From Ignavibacteriales bacterium (GTDB lineage Bacteria > Bacteroidota > Ignavibacteria > UBA10030 > SZUA-254), in the NCBI GenBank assembly GCA_016218025.1, contig JACRFD010000089.1:1-60990 (forward strand): 60,990 nt of DNA. Direction: 5' to 3'. Of this stretch, positions 41,928 through 52,400 are shown piece by piece. The stretch's first letter is position 1, and each line of letters opens with the position of its first letter. A program made the position numbers and the translations under genes. Below the pieces are notes generated by a model. The model searched no databases, was not told the DNA's origin, and was given only the letters and a program-made list of their open reading frames with translations.

Positions 41928-43849
41928 TTGTCGGTTTCTAATGATAAACCATCGTGAATCATTGAATTATTGAATAATTGTATAATTGCTTTAAGTTTAT
42001 TTTCAAACTTTAACGCGAGGTCAGGGCGTGTTTTGATTTCATTCTTCGATAACGACAAATCATTATTATAATTGTACAATCCTGTTTGATGGTCATCGGT
42101 AAATTCATAAATGAAATTATCATCAACAATTTGATAAACACCATTCATAAGATTAAATGAACATCCAGAATAGTCAGAAGTGAAAATATTTTGTCCGAAT
42201 GATATAAACTCACCTGAATATTTCAGAAGATGCAATACCGATGGCATTATATCTATATGTTGTACAATTGTTTGAATCTTTTCTGACTTAATTATACTCG
42301 GTTGATAGAATATTATAGGAACAGCATATATTCCGACTCGATTCTTGTAAAAAGGATCTGCCGATTCCTCCGGTGTATGATCTCCGGTAATAACAAATAA
42401 TGTATTTCTGAACCATTTCATCTTTGATGCTGTTTCAAAAAATTTGCGTAGTGAGTAATCGGCATATTTAATACCCTTATGTATCGGCAATGATCCGACA
42501 TCAAATTTTCCTGCATATCTTGATGGAACACTTACCGGTTGGTGAGATGAAAGTGTAAATATGGATGTACAAAATGGATCTGATAATTTATCCAACTCAG
42601 TAGCCGCATACTGAAGAAATTCTTCATCATATATTCCCCACAATCCATCAAAATCTTTTTCATTATTATATTCAGATCTCCCGTAGTAATTCTTAAAGCC
42701 TGCCATCTTAATGAAACTGTCAAATCCCATAGTGCCATTGGTTCCGCCATGGAAGAATGCTGTACTATATCCCTCTTTTGCTAAAATACTACCAATGCTA
42801 TTGATTCTATTTCCCTGATAGCGGGAATAAATATATGAATCTTGCATCAGATTTGGAATGCTTGCAAGAACAGCCGGTATTCCCTCCATTGAGCGTGTGC
42901 CATTCGCGAAAGAATTTTGACACACAATTGCTTCTTTACTTATTGAATCGAGAAATGGCGTATAACTTTTCTCGGCGCCGTAAGCAGACATAAATTCACG
43001 AGATAAACTTTCGACAATGATAATTACAATATTTAATTTATCAATAGGTTCATCAGAATGATATCTATGGTAGATTGGGAACAACTTTTCTGCTTCATTA
43101 TCAGGCATGTATTTTATTTCCTGTAATCGTTTTCTACCATACGATTGCAGCATTGTGAATGGAGTATTCAGGATAAGTGGTGTTGTCTGTGGAGAACCAT
43201 ACAACGCGGCATCCATTACCTTGACAGGTTTCAACTGGATCCCTCCTCTAACTCCAATAAGAAAAATACCGGTAAAGATAATCAATATAATTGACTGAAC
43301 GAAATAGTTGATTTTTCCTGTTGGAGACTGGCGGAACAATTTACGGAATAAATAATAAGCGATTAAAATCAAAGCAAGCAGAATCATCGCCAAATACCAA
43401 TAGTCTTGTAAATATTTTGGGACTAATGGTATCAAATCGTCTTTCATAAATACCACATCCCAGGTCATCCGTTTCTTTGTGAATTTAAAATATTCAAAAT
43501 CGATTATATTAAATAGTAATGCTATACCGTTGAACGTATAAAAAACGAATGATGATATAAAGCCGTACCATTTGCGTTCACGAAATGGGCTGGGAATCAG
43601 AAGCAGTAAAATGAAGATAATATTAACATAAAGTATGGCAGAAATATCGAATCTAATTCCGTAAATAAAAGCCGATGCAATTTCTGTACCTGCGATGTCG
43701 GTGAATACCGAACGATTGAAAAGATAAAACAAACCCCTGCTCAGTGTAAAAATCAACAATATAATTGCCAACCGCCACCCAATCAAAGCGAGATAATAAA
43801 ATTGACCGAAGTAAAATCCTGTCTGCTTACCGATAGCTTTAGCTTTCAT
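41924..43849 (-). CDS. LTA-synthase-like membrane phosphoglycerol transferase
   Basis: A 641-residue protein. Residues 1-215 hold five membrane helices; the remainder is an alkaline-phosphatase-fold domain like lipoteichoic acid synthase. The metal and nucleophile motifs are IIIVESLSREF (Glu) and FANGTRSMEG (catalytic Thr), then HGGTNGTMGFDSF, TLSSHQP and VITGDHTPE. In Gram-negative bacteria such enzymes decorate periplasmic or surface glycans with phosphoglycerol or phosphoethanolamine. It belongs to the glycan operon, in which it is the first minus-strand gene, facing the divergent GT39 gene. Confidence 0.88.
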   Translation of the reverse strand: MKAKAIGKQTGFYFGQFYYLALIGWRLAIILLIFTLSRGLFYLFNRSVFTDIAGTEIASAFIYGIRFDISAILYVNIIFILLLLIPSPFRERKWYGFISSFVFYTFNGIALLFNIIDFEYFKFTKKRMTWDVVFMKDDLIPLVPKYLQDYWYLAMILLALILIAYYLFRKLFRQSPTGKINYFVQSIILIIFTGIFLIGVRGGIQLKPVKVMDAALYGSPQTTPLILNTPFTMLQSYGRKRLQEIKYMPDNEAEKLFPIYHRYHSDEPIDKLNIVIIIVESLSREFMSAYGAEKSYTPFLDSISKEAIVCQNSFANGTRSMEGIPAVLASIPNLMQDSYIYSRYQGNRINSIGSILAKEGYSTAFFHGGTNGTMGFDSFIKMAGFKNYYGRSEYNNEKDFDGLWGIYDEEFLQYAATELDKLSDPFCTSIFTLSSHQPVSVPSRYAGKFDVGSLPIHKGIKYADYSLRKFFETASKMKWFRNTLFVITGDHTPEESADPFYKNRVGIYAVPIIFYQPSIIKSEKIQTIVQHIDIMPSVLHLLKYSGEFISFGQNIFTSDYSGCSFNLMNGVYQIVDDNFIYEFTDDHQTGLYNYNNDLSLSKNEIKTRPDLALKFENKLKAIIQLFNNSMIHDGLSLETDK

Positions 43850-43961
43850 TGAGAATGAGGTTGATTTAATGATTTCAATTTCAAAAATTATTTCAATATA
43901 TTCGTTCTGTTATTAATTAGCAAAATTCCAATTGTGATTTTAATATTGCAGAGTTTCATTC

Positions 43962-45464
43962 TTGTTAAATAAAATAATAGACAAATTCAACCGTAATCCC
44001 CTTGCATACATCTTGCTTCTCGGATTTATTTTGAGAATGACCGCCGCTTTCTTCAGCAAAGGGTTCCTAACGCTTGATGACCATTTCAATTTTGTAGTCG
44101 ATGCGGACATGATTGCAGATGGATATAGTTTACCGCCAGATTACAAAGATTCCCCGCTATATCCTTTCTTTGGAGCAGCAATCATGCTAATTGGAAGAAT
44201 ACTGGGGAATACCTCACCCGATATCGAGATCCTTTCAATAAGAATTATACAGGGACTCCTATCATTGTTCGTGATATATTTTGTTTATAAAATATTAGAA
44301 TCCAAAGCAGGTAAATCGTCTGCCACTTTGGGTGGAATCATAACATCGACATTATTTATCATGCCAATCATGGCAGTTCATCAATTCGAAGAATCACTCT
44401 GTCAAATACCGCTTCTTGCATCCATTTGGATTCTCGTAGATCAAGAGGACAAAAATAGAAATAATCCCGCTATTATAATTTCATCAGGAATATTAATGGG
44501 TATAGCGCTGATAATGCGGTTCCCCATGATATCGTTTGTCGGAGTATTTATTTTAGGTTTGTTATTCAAGAAATCCACACGCCAATATTTCACAGCATTT
44601 TTAATCGGAGTTCTTTTTGTAGTGGCGATACAAGCGATAACAAATATTTTCATTAACGGTGAATTTGGATATTCTTTCTATAAAAATTATGGCTGGATTT
44701 ATAAAAATCCAAACGATATATTCCACACATCCGGCTATCCTGCGGGACCACCTTGGCGATATTTACTCACACTTCTGGCAATTTTTATTCCACCGTTCTC
44801 AATACTGTTTCTCCTTTCTACTTTTCGAAGCGGTAAACAGTTTTTATTGATCGGAATATCGATCCTATCATTTTTTATCGCACACAGCATAATTGCAAAT
44901 AAACAGGAACGATTTCTGCTGCCAATTATTCCTTTGTTGATTATTTTAAGCGTGGCAGGATTACCAATATTGAAAGAATGGTTTTCCAAGAAAGGTTTGT
45001 TTAAGCTTTACAGAGGATGTTGGATATATTTTTGGATTTTAAATTCGATTCTTCTTGCTCTGACATTATTTCACTATGGGAAAAAAGACCGTATTGAACC
45101 GTTTGTATTTATACAGGAACAGCATAACGCAACCGGCATTGCGATTGTGCAGTATAATTATGAATTTCTTGTTCCGATTTATTATCTGGGAAAACCGATT
45201 CCACCAACATACTGGTTTCTGGAAAAGAAGAATTTCGACGAAGAAGTCAGACAAATTGCCGACGTGAAGTCATCAATAAATTATGTGGTTCTTTACAGCG
45301 ATTCAGTTGAAGTTGATAAATCCATTTTCGAACATGCGTTGGGAAAACAATTGAAACTTGAGAAGGAAATCTCACCGAGCGTGGGAGATTGGATTGCTCA
45401 CTATTTCAATCCTAAATACAACCGTATTAAAACTGCAAGAATTTTTTCCTGCGTGAAACTTTAA
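43962..45464 (+). CDS. GT39/ArnT-like membrane glycosyltransferase
   Basis: A 500-residue protein with about eleven membrane helices. After the first helix, FLTLDDHFNFVVDAD carries the acidic pair used for catalysis by GT-C enzymes (PMT/ArnT family), and PLYPFFGAAIMLIGR follows as in relatives. It probably moves a sugar from a polyprenyl-phosphate donor on the periplasmic side. The start is a TTG with no ATG nearby and a weak site upstream, so the first residues are uncertain. It is the only plus-strand gene in the locus and overlaps the end of the next GT2 by four bases. Confidence 0.8.
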   Translation: MLNKIIDKFNRNPLAYILLLGFILRMTAAFFSKGFLTLDDHFNFVVDADMIADGYSLPPDYKDSPLYPFFGAAIMLIGRILGNTSPDIEILSIRIIQGLLSLFVIYFVYKILESKAGKSSATLGGIITSTLFIMPIMAVHQFEESLCQIPLLASIWILVDQEDKNRNNPAIIISSGILMGIALIMRFPMISFVGVFILGLLFKKSTRQYFTAFLIGVLFVVAIQAITNIFINGEFGYSFYKNYGWIYKNPNDIFHTSGYPAGPPWRYLLTLLAIFIPPFSILFLLSTFRSGKQFLLIGISILSFFIAHSIIANKQERFLLPIIPLLIILSVAGLPILKEWFSKKGLFKLYRGCWIYFWILNSILLALTLFHYGKKDRIEPFVFIQEQHNATGIAIVQYNYEFLVPIYYLGKPIPPTYWFLEKKNFDEEVRQIADVKSSINYVVLYSDSVEVDKSIFEHALGKQLKLEKEISPSVGDWIAHYFNPKYNRIKTARIFSCVKL

Positions 45465-46321
45465 ATAAGCTTGTAATTTTTATATTCTCCAATTCTGGTG
45501 TGTAAAATATTTTCTTCAAACCAGCGGAAGAAATTTTTTGGTTTTCTATTTTCTTGAATCAACTGTTCAACGGAACGATCCAGTTTGCCTACCATTCCGA
45601 CCATCACTTCAGGATGTGTTCCGATGAATAATTCTATTTCATCTAAATTTCCAAAAATTTTAAAATTACCGCTTGAATATTTCTCCTTTATTGCATCATC
45701 CTGATGCCAGAAACGATCAAGGTTTTTTTGCTTCGCAATCATTTGATCGGTTGCTTTTGCCCATCCGTAATGGAATATTTCGGCGTCTGAATGTTTCACC
45801 GTAAGTTTTTTGTTATCGATTCTGAATCCCTGAGCATCACGGAAAGACCGGACACCGATATTATTTCGCACTATTCTTACTTCCCTCCGGTACCATTGTC
45901 TGCCTGTTCCTATCGTCCAGTAGCTTCCATAGAAGTGAACATAATCGAAAAGGAATCCCTGAACCGATTGATTATTTTGATATCGTTCAATAGATTTCTG
46001 AATTACCGGATAATATTTTTCATGAATTACTTCGTCTGCTTGTAAGTACAAACACCACGGATGTGTGCAATTACTCAAAGCGATATCGGTCTGCTGGGCT
46101 AAAATTTTCCCTCCCTCACGCAGCGATTCATCCCATACAGTTTCAATAATTTTTATTTTATCAGAGTTGATATTTTTAACCAAGGCAAGCGTATTGTCTG
46201 AGGATTTCCCGACTGCGATTATTACTTCATCGCAAAGCGGCAGCATCGATTTTAAAGACTCCACAACGGGATAACCGTACTTCACAGCATCCCTGACAAA
46301 AGTAAAACCACTGATTTTCAT
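45461..46321 (-). CDS. Glycosyltransferase family 2-like
   Basis: A 286-residue GT-A protein. FTFVRDAVKYGYPVVESLKS and DEVIIAVGKSSDNTLALV are the donor-binding strands. The metal motif is read as LQADEVIHE instead of D-x-D, as in a subgroup of GT2 proteins. A basic C-terminal part with WYRREVRIVRN lines the acceptor site. Substrate is unknown. It lies 15 bases after the ABC exporter gene and converges with the GT39 gene. Confidence 0.8.
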   Translation of the reverse strand: MKISGFTFVRDAVKYGYPVVESLKSMLPLCDEVIIAVGKSSDNTLALVKNINSDKIKIIETVWDESLREGGKILAQQTDIALSNCTHPWCLYLQADEVIHEKYYPVIQKSIERYQNNQSVQGFLFDYVHFYGSYWTIGTGRQWYRREVRIVRNNIGVRSFRDAQGFRIDNKKLTVKHSDAEIFHYGWAKATDQMIAKQKNLDRFWHQDDAIKEKYSSGNFKIFGNLDEIELFIGTHPEVMVGMVGKLDRSVEQLIQENRKPKNFFRWFEENILHTRIGEYKNYKLI

Positions 46322-46335
46322 CTGCTTTTTACTGA

Positions 46336-48159
46336 TTAGATTTTAAATTGTAATTCATATAATTTTTTATACAAGCTGTCGGAACGGGACAATAATTCAG
46401 TATGTTTACCTATTTCGACTATTTTACCTTCCTCGATAACGATAATTTTATCTGCCCGCTGAACAGTTGACAACCGGTGTGCAATAACAATTGATGTTCT
46501 GCCCTGCATCAACCGCTCAATGGCTTGCTGAACTAATATCTCGTTTTCTGTATCCAACGCCGATGTTGCTTCATCTAAAATCAATATCGGTGGATTTTTT
46601 AGAATGGCACGTGCCAAAGAAATACGTTGTCTTTCGCCGCCAGAAATTTTTACACCCCTATCTCCGATTACAGTATCGTATCCCTCTGGAAGAGATGATA
46701 TAAAATCGTGTGCATTTGCAACTTTAGCTGCGGAAACAATTTTTTCAAACTCAACTTCTTTATGTCCGTAAGCTATGTTATTCCTGACTGTATCGTTAAA
46801 TAAAATTGTTTCTTGTGTTACAATTCCCATTAAGGAACGAAGTGAATCCATAGATATTTTTCTAACATCTTGATTATCTATTGTGACAGATCCATCGGTG
46901 ACATCATAAAATCTTGGAATTAAATCTACAAGCGTAGATTTACCTGCACCGCTGGGACCGACAATTGCCACAGTTTCACCTGCATTTATATCGCAATCAA
47001 TATTTTTTAAAACTACATCACCTGATTCATACTGAAATGAAACTCGTTTGAAGGAAATCTTATCTTGAAACTTTTGAATTGCTGAAGCATCCGGAGAATC
47101 AAATATTTGCGGCTTGATATCTAATATCGCCAAAACTCTATTTGCCGCAGCCGCACCTTCCTGAACGCTGTTGAAGACTAATCCAAACGATTTCAATGAG
47201 GGCAGCATTTGTACTATTATCCCAACAAATAAGAGTAAGGCACCAGGCGTCATTGGGGTTGTTCCTTGAACTACATTTTTTCCAATGAACCATAGAATTA
47301 TGGCAATTGTGATTGCTCCTAAAAATTCTGTGAGTGGACTTGCCAAATTTTTCCGGCGTTGTATTCCGCGCATTGTTTTAAAATATTTTTGTGTATGATT
47401 TTGAAATTTGTTGATCTCAAAACCTTCCATTCGGAATGCCTTCACAACCCTAACATTCGACAATGTTTCCGACAAAACGGAAATCACGTCTGCCATTCTT
47501 TCCTGTGCTGCTTTACTTTCCCGTTTTAACATATCGCCTAGACGGGTTATCAAAAATCCTGTAACCGGCAAGAGAATGCAAATAAAAAGTGTCAGTGACC
47601 AATCGAAGAAAAACAAAACCAAAACGAACATGATAATTTGTGGAGGATCTCTGAAAGCCCCGTTTATTCCAACCGAAAGCGACTCCTGCACAACCCGCAC
47701 ATCGTTCACAATTGTTGAGATTAAATTTCCCTTCCTCTCATTATTGAAGAAACTCATCGAAAGCTGATGAAGATGGGCATACAATTTATCCCTCAAGCGA
47801 CGTGTGATTCCCTGTTCAACCGTAGCCATGAAATATCCCTGCATGTAAAAAAATAGATTCTTTAGCATGAAAGTTATAACAATTGCAATACATAAACCAA
47901 GCAGTAGATCAAGACGGTCATATTGCATCACCAATTTATTCAATTGGAATGAAATATACTCACGAAGTTTAAACAGGCTGAATGCTATTTCTTTCTGCTG
48001 GGTTTGAAGCGGAGGGTTAAAAAGTATATCGATGAAAGGCATTACAGAACCGACAGAAAGAGTGCTGAAAATTACGAACAAGATGTTGCTAAACATTGCA
48101 GCAGTAAGCGGTCTCCAGTACTCTTTTAAGTATGATAATATTCTTAAATATTGCTTCAT
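46336..48159 (-). CDS. MsbA-like ABC exporter (fused permease-ATPase)
   Basis: A 607-residue half transporter that dimerises. Residues 1-330 contain six membrane helices (PF00664). Residues 350-600 are the ATPase: Walker A VGPSGAGKST, Q-loop in VTQETILFND, signature ISGGERQRISLARAI, Walker B ILILDEATSALD and switch His in IAHRLSTV. It is expected to flip a lipid-linked glycan or lipid A core across the inner membrane, consistent with its place at the head of the polysaccharide locus. Other type-1 ABC exporters share this layout, so the substrate is inferred. Confidence 0.9.
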   Translation of the reverse strand: MKQYLRILSYLKEYWRPLTAAMFSNILFVIFSTLSVGSVMPFIDILFNPPLQTQQKEIAFSLFKLREYISFQLNKLVMQYDRLDLLLGLCIAIVITFMLKNLFFYMQGYFMATVEQGITRRLRDKLYAHLHQLSMSFFNNERKGNLISTIVNDVRVVQESLSVGINGAFRDPPQIIMFVLVLFFFDWSLTLFICILLPVTGFLITRLGDMLKRESKAAQERMADVISVLSETLSNVRVVKAFRMEGFEINKFQNHTQKYFKTMRGIQRRKNLASPLTEFLGAITIAIILWFIGKNVVQGTTPMTPGALLLFVGIIVQMLPSLKSFGLVFNSVQEGAAAANRVLAILDIKPQIFDSPDASAIQKFQDKISFKRVSFQYESGDVVLKNIDCDINAGETVAIVGPSGAGKSTLVDLIPRFYDVTDGSVTIDNQDVRKISMDSLRSLMGIVTQETILFNDTVRNNIAYGHKEVEFEKIVSAAKVANAHDFISSLPEGYDTVIGDRGVKISGGERQRISLARAILKNPPILILDEATSALDTENEILVQQAIERLMQGRTSIVIAHRLSTVQRADKIIVIEEGKIVEIGKHTELLSRSDSLYKKLYELQFKI

Positions 48160-48272
48160 AGCGATTAAATATAACGATTACAACAATCGCATCCAAGAAG
48201 TGTAATTGCTCTTCAATTTCATTCTTAGTATATTATGAGTGTAACATTTATTATTAATTTTTTATATAGATT

Positions 48273-48650
48273 ATGCGGATTTTTTTAAAATCAAAAATAC
48301 ACAACGCTACAGTCACATCAGCAAATTTAAAATATGTTGGATCCATAACTATTGATCCGGCACTGATGGAAAAAGCAGACATCTCAGAATATGAAAAAGT
48401 TCTCGTTGTAGATAATAACAATGGGAATCGACTTGAAACTTATGTTATTAAGGGAAAAAAGGATTCCGGTAAAATTTGTATGAACGGCGCAGCTGCTCAT
48501 CTTATAAAAAAGGGAGATGAGATTATTATAATGACATTCCAGATGTCGAAAAAACTGATCAAACCGAAAATCATTATCGTTGATAAAAAGAATAAATTTA
48601 TACGCTACACAAAAGAAGAATTGAACAAATTAAAAAGCTCAGGTTGTTAA
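48273..48650 (+). CDS. panD: Aspartate 1-decarboxylase
   Basis: A 125-residue pyruvoyl enzyme that makes beta-alanine from aspartate for pantothenate and coenzyme A. The precursor is self-cleaved between Gly23 and Ser24 in [10 protein letters not shown], which forms the pyruvoyl group on the alpha chain. [20 protein letters not shown] and [11 protein letters not shown] are the conserved later blocks. The C-terminus is typical in length. The stop codon lies inside the stem of the terminator that follows. Confidence 0.95.
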   Translation: MRIFLKSKIHNATVTSANLKYVGSITIDPALMEKADISEYEKVLVVDNNNGNRLETYVIKGKKDSGKICMNGAAAHLIKKGDEIIIMTFQMSKKLIKPKIIIVDKKNKFIRYTKEELNKLKSSGC

Positions 48651-48663
48651 CCTGAGCTTTTTT
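48632..48663. terminator. Bidirectional terminator at the panD stop
   Basis: AAAAAGCTCAGGTT and AACCTGAGCTTTTT form a 14-bp stem with a 3-base loop; a T run follows on both strands. It overlaps the panD stop codon and also lies 20 bases before the end of the convergent S9-type hydrolase gene. Confidence 0.9.
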
Positions 48664-48682
48664 GTAATAACAAAACATAAAT

Positions 48683-49765
48683 TTATCTATATCCTGCTTT
48701 TTCCAACTCATCAACCGATTCAATCTGATTTGGCGGTTTCAGATATTCACCCATAAACTTATAAATCTTAACGCGTATCTGTTTGGCAAGCTTCGTATCA
48801 ATACGATCAAAACTATGACCACCGGGTGCCTCTTTAAAAATTTCGTAATCAAATTTTTTACCTGCAGCTTTCAAAGCCCTGATGAGATGTTCGACTTCTA
48901 AAACATTAACATCGTCGTCGTTTGTGTTGGTGTGAATAAGAAGAGGTGTTTTTAATTTTTCTGCAAAATTAACAGGAGAACGTTTTCTATATTCTTCAAC
49001 ATTCTCGTTTGCCGTCTTGCCAATATGATATTCTGCAGAAAATTGTTCGCGGTACTCATCATCATAATATCCCATTCGTGCAACGAGATCGCTAACGGGA
49101 ACGCCAGCGAACGCAACTTTATAATCATCCGGATTCTGGAAAATATCCATCAAAGCAATCAATCCACCATGACTCCACCCCATTATTCCAACACGGTCTT
49201 TATCAATAAACCGATAAGTATCAACCATATAGTCGCGGCAAGCATTATTGTCGTCCACTTCTAATCCACCATAATCTATTTGCTTATAAAATCCGCTGCC
49301 ATAGCCGGTGCTTCCACGGTATTCCGGCGCGGCAACAATGTAACCTTGAGCCACCAATTCACGAATAATGTGAGTATGGTATGTAGTGAAGTTCGCATGA
49401 ACTCCACCATGCGGAAGAATTATCAGCGGATAATCTTTTTTCCGGTCTAATTTTTTCGGGAAGAAAATATACGTCCAGAACTTCAAAGGATTCTTCGCAC
49501 CCATAGCTGTAGGATTTTTAACGTGGGCAGGCGGTGGACCAACAATAAAAACCTTATCGATATCGGCAACATCTCCGACCTTGCTGTTCCACTGAATATC
49601 ATCGATCGCTTTTTCTATCTGATCAAGGCGATGATCGAGTGATTCAAATTTATTGTTGATAAGTTTTTCAACCGATTTATCTCCAACATCACTTTGAGCA
49701 TTATTTTGTGTGTGGTAAAAGAAAATACCGAGTAAGACACACGCTAACCATTTTATTATTTTCAT
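48683..49765 (-). CDS. Exported S9-type alpha/beta hydrolase (prolyl oligopeptidase-like)
   Basis: A 360-residue protein with a signal peptide (ending near HTQNNAQ). A coiled stretch at 30-60 is followed by an alpha/beta-hydrolase domain of the S9 type. The nucleophile is Ser in GIMGWSHGGLIALMD, the oxyanion PHGGVHANF precedes it, Asp is in NTNDDDVN, and His in APGGHSFDR. It lacks the beta-propeller of classical prolyl oligopeptidases, so it is either an exported aminopeptidase-type or an acyl hydrolase. GAGGA lies eight bases before the ATG. It is 12 bases after the SppA fusion gene on the same strand. Confidence 0.87.
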   Translation of the reverse strand: MKIIKWLACVLLGIFFYHTQNNAQSDVGDKSVEKLINNKFESLDHRLDQIEKAIDDIQWNSKVGDVADIDKVFIVGPPPAHVKNPTAMGAKNPLKFWTYIFFPKKLDRKKDYPLIILPHGGVHANFTTYHTHIIRELVAQGYIVAAPEYRGSTGYGSGFYKQIDYGGLEVDDNNACRDYMVDTYRFIDKDRVGIMGWSHGGLIALMDIFQNPDDYKVAFAGVPVSDLVARMGYYDDEYREQFSAEYHIGKTANENVEEYRKRSPVNFAEKLKTPLLIHTNTNDDDVNVLEVEHLIRALKAAGKKFDYEIFKEAPGGHSFDRIDTKLAKQIRVKIYKFMGEYLKPPNQIESVDELEKAGYR

Positions 49766-49777
49766 AAGAATAATCCT

Positions 49778-52207
49778 CTAATATTTATTATCATTTATTT
49801 CAATTTCATCGATAGGCATGATTGGCATTGGCTGACCATTATGTTTCAATCGGAATTTTAGGTGTTGAAGTATAGGATCATCCTCAACGCTGAAAGGCAA
49901 TAACTTTGGCATGAACTGGCTTAGATCGAACAATCCTTTTTCCGGTAATTCAATAATTTCAACATCTTGATCAGGACAAATATTCGCTTTTTCTTTTGCG
50001 ATCTGAACAGCTTTCTGAAGACCGCCTAAAACATCTACCAATCCATTCTCTTTTCCGTCATAACCAGACCATACTCTGCCCTGAGCAATCGATTCAATAT
50101 CTTCAAACTTCTTCTTTCGCCCGGATGCAACCTTTGTTACAAACTCTTTATAAAAAGTTCTTATCACATTTTCCATCTTACCAAATTCTTCAGAGGTCAA
50201 ATTACGATCCGGCAAACTGACTCCAATTAAAGGCAACGTAAAACCAAAACCAAGGTCAGCATGTTTACCAACTTTAACATGATCAGTCGTCATACCCAGT
50301 GTATCTTTTAATCCTTTATTGTATGCCCATCCGCCAATTACACCGATTGAACCTGTTATTGTATTCGGAGCGGCAACAATTGTATCGGCATACATCGAAA
50401 GCCAATACCCGCCAGAAGCCGCAACAAACCCTTGAGAAATAATGACAGGTTTTTTCTCTTTACATTTTTTTAGCGCTTCAGCCACATAATCAGACGCCAT
50501 CGCATCACCACCGGGAGAATCTACCCTGAGAACAACTCCTTTAACTCTCGTATCGTTCGCAACGGCTTCCACCACTTTCGATAACGACCGCGCGTTTATA
50601 CCTTCATCCATTGCGCATGCGCCGAGAGCATAAATTACTGCAATCTGTGGTTTCTCACCCCAGTAATTATCGGCAGGTAACTGGAATTTTGTAAGACTAC
50701 CTGCGCTCATCATTGACTTTGATTCTCCTTCAATTTTTTTGATGACTTCTGATATAGTTTCCCATCTTCCTAATGTATCCACTAAATTTTGTTCAATTGC
50801 ATCCTGCGGTAAAAACATTACTTTGTCGTTCACAAGCTGATCAAAAGCTTCTTGAGATATTTTTCTACTTGAACATATATCCGATTTTGCCAATCTGTAA
50901 TAATCATCAACAATTTTCTGGCGTTGTTCACGGTCGGCATCCGACATTTTATCTCGTGCAAGACTTTCCACTGCTGATTTGTATTTAAAAAATCTCCATT
51001 CATTATACCCGATACCAAGCTTATCCAAAGTACCTTTAAGGTATGTTCTACCCATAATGTATCCTTCCAGCATAATTGTTCCAGTTGGATCAAGAACAAT
51101 TTTATCGGCAACAGATGCAAAATGATAAATATCTATATTGGGACGGTCGACAAACATTACAACATGTTTACCTGTTGATTTAAAGACAACCAATTCTTCT
51201 CTGATTTCCCACAGCATTTCACGATCTGCCATCATCCCTGATGTGTTAATCGCAATTCCACTTACATTCGGATCATCTTTTGCTGCCTTGATGGAAGTAA
51301 GTAAACTTGAAAGAGTATTCGATTTATCGAACCACTTAAATCGCTGATACTTGATTGGTCCGTTAAGATTGAACTCCACATATTTTTTCTCGGGCATTAC
51401 CGTTGTGCCAAAGATTGTGCGGTCGTATGCACCGAGTCGAACACCGTATGTTTGAGAAGAATATTTTTTGTCCTTATCGTAATGCGATTGAGTGGTAAAA
51501 CCGAGATTTCCGAAGCTAAGTTGAAATCCGAATGTGAACATCTTAGTGTCGAAGTAACGTCCGGTTAACCGGATACCCGGCAACGCTTCTACGGCCGCGC
51601 CGATACTCCAGTTTGCTTGCTTGATATTTTTCTTATGCTGCAAAGCGGCATCTCCGAAAATTGCCAGCATCTCGTTACCAAGCGGACGCACAGCAAGATC
51701 GAAAACACCTTCATTCATTTTGCCTCGCGTTGCAATTGAACCAAACGCACCGATAGAAATATATTTTATCGGTCGAATAAGAGTTCCAATAGTAATCAGA
51801 TTCGTTCGGTTAAAATAATTATTATCGCCGGTCGACCAGCCGTAACCCAGTCCGAAACTTGCATTTTTATCTCCTTGTGCAAACGATAGACGGTAATCTG
51901 TAATTTCTACATCGCCTTGCCTTTCGTGTATAAGACCAAAACCAACGTTGGGTACAGCGGTAAATAATCCCCAGCGATTGAAGTTGTTCCATTTTTTACC
52001 CTCATCATTCCACATAAAAAGAATGTCGGGTTGATGAAGATAATTTAGCAGAGCTGGATTATCGTAGCCATACAAACCAAACTTCATTGCTCCGGGAGAA
52101 GTTAGTGATAAATTAGTTTGTGACTGATAGTTAGGTAATGAACCCTGCGAATAAATAACAGGCACAAGAAGTAGAACCAATAATACGATTGTTGAGATTT
52201 GTTTCAT
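49778..52207 (-). CDS. sppA: SppA (S49) protease fused to an outer-membrane barrel-like domain
   Basis: An 809-residue protein, larger than typical SppA of 550-620. After the signal peptide (ending near VIYSQG), residues 25-270 have alternating strands of an outer-membrane barrel type with many aromatic girdle residues (GLFTAVPNVGFGLIHERQ; SFGLGYGWSTGDNNYF). From about 285 the sequence is a tandem S49 protease: Lys410 in KYKSAVESL is the general base, Ser598 in AASGGYWLS the nucleophile, spaced like E. coli SppA. SppA degrades leftover signal peptides in the inner membrane. The barrel portion suggests a different location, though that is inferred. AGGA precedes the start. Confidence 0.87.
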   Translation of the reverse strand: MKQISTIVLLVLLLVPVIYSQGSLPNYQSQTNLSLTSPGAMKFGLYGYDNPALLNYLHQPDILFMWNDEGKKWNNFNRWGLFTAVPNVGFGLIHERQGDVEITDYRLSFAQGDKNASFGLGYGWSTGDNNYFNRTNLITIGTLIRPIKYISIGAFGSIATRGKMNEGVFDLAVRPLGNEMLAIFGDAALQHKKNIKQANWSIGAAVEALPGIRLTGRYFDTKMFTFGFQLSFGNLGFTTQSHYDKDKKYSSQTYGVRLGAYDRTIFGTTVMPEKKYVEFNLNGPIKYQRFKWFDKSNTLSSLLTSIKAAKDDPNVSGIAINTSGMMADREMLWEIREELVVFKSTGKHVVMFVDRPNIDIYHFASVADKIVLDPTGTIMLEGYIMGRTYLKGTLDKLGIGYNEWRFFKYKSAVESLARDKMSDADREQRQKIVDDYYRLAKSDICSSRKISQEAFDQLVNDKVMFLPQDAIEQNLVDTLGRWETISEVIKKIEGESKSMMSAGSLTKFQLPADNYWGEKPQIAVIYALGACAMDEGINARSLSKVVEAVANDTRVKGVVLRVDSPGGDAMASDYVAEALKKCKEKKPVIISQGFVAASGGYWLSMYADTIVAAPNTITGSIGVIGGWAYNKGLKDTLGMTTDHVKVGKHADLGFGFTLPLIGVSLPDRNLTSEEFGKMENVIRTFYKEFVTKVASGRKKKFEDIESIAQGRVWSGYDGKENGLVDVLGGLQKAVQIAKEKANICPDQDVEIIELPEKGLFDLSQFMPKLLPFSVEDDPILQHLKFRLKHNGQPMPIMPIDEIEINDNKY

Positions 52208-52400
52208 AAAGTCCTGTTGTGAATTTGAATTATTTAACTAAAATATTCCTAGAAATATTCTGAGGTTAATTATCGGTTAAAATAGTCAAAAAATAATTTG
52301 AGTGCAACTGTAACAATCAATTGATTATGAGGTTGTAGGTTCGTATATTTTCAAACCACATTAGCAACAAACATCACGCTTTATTAATTCTTGAAATTCT

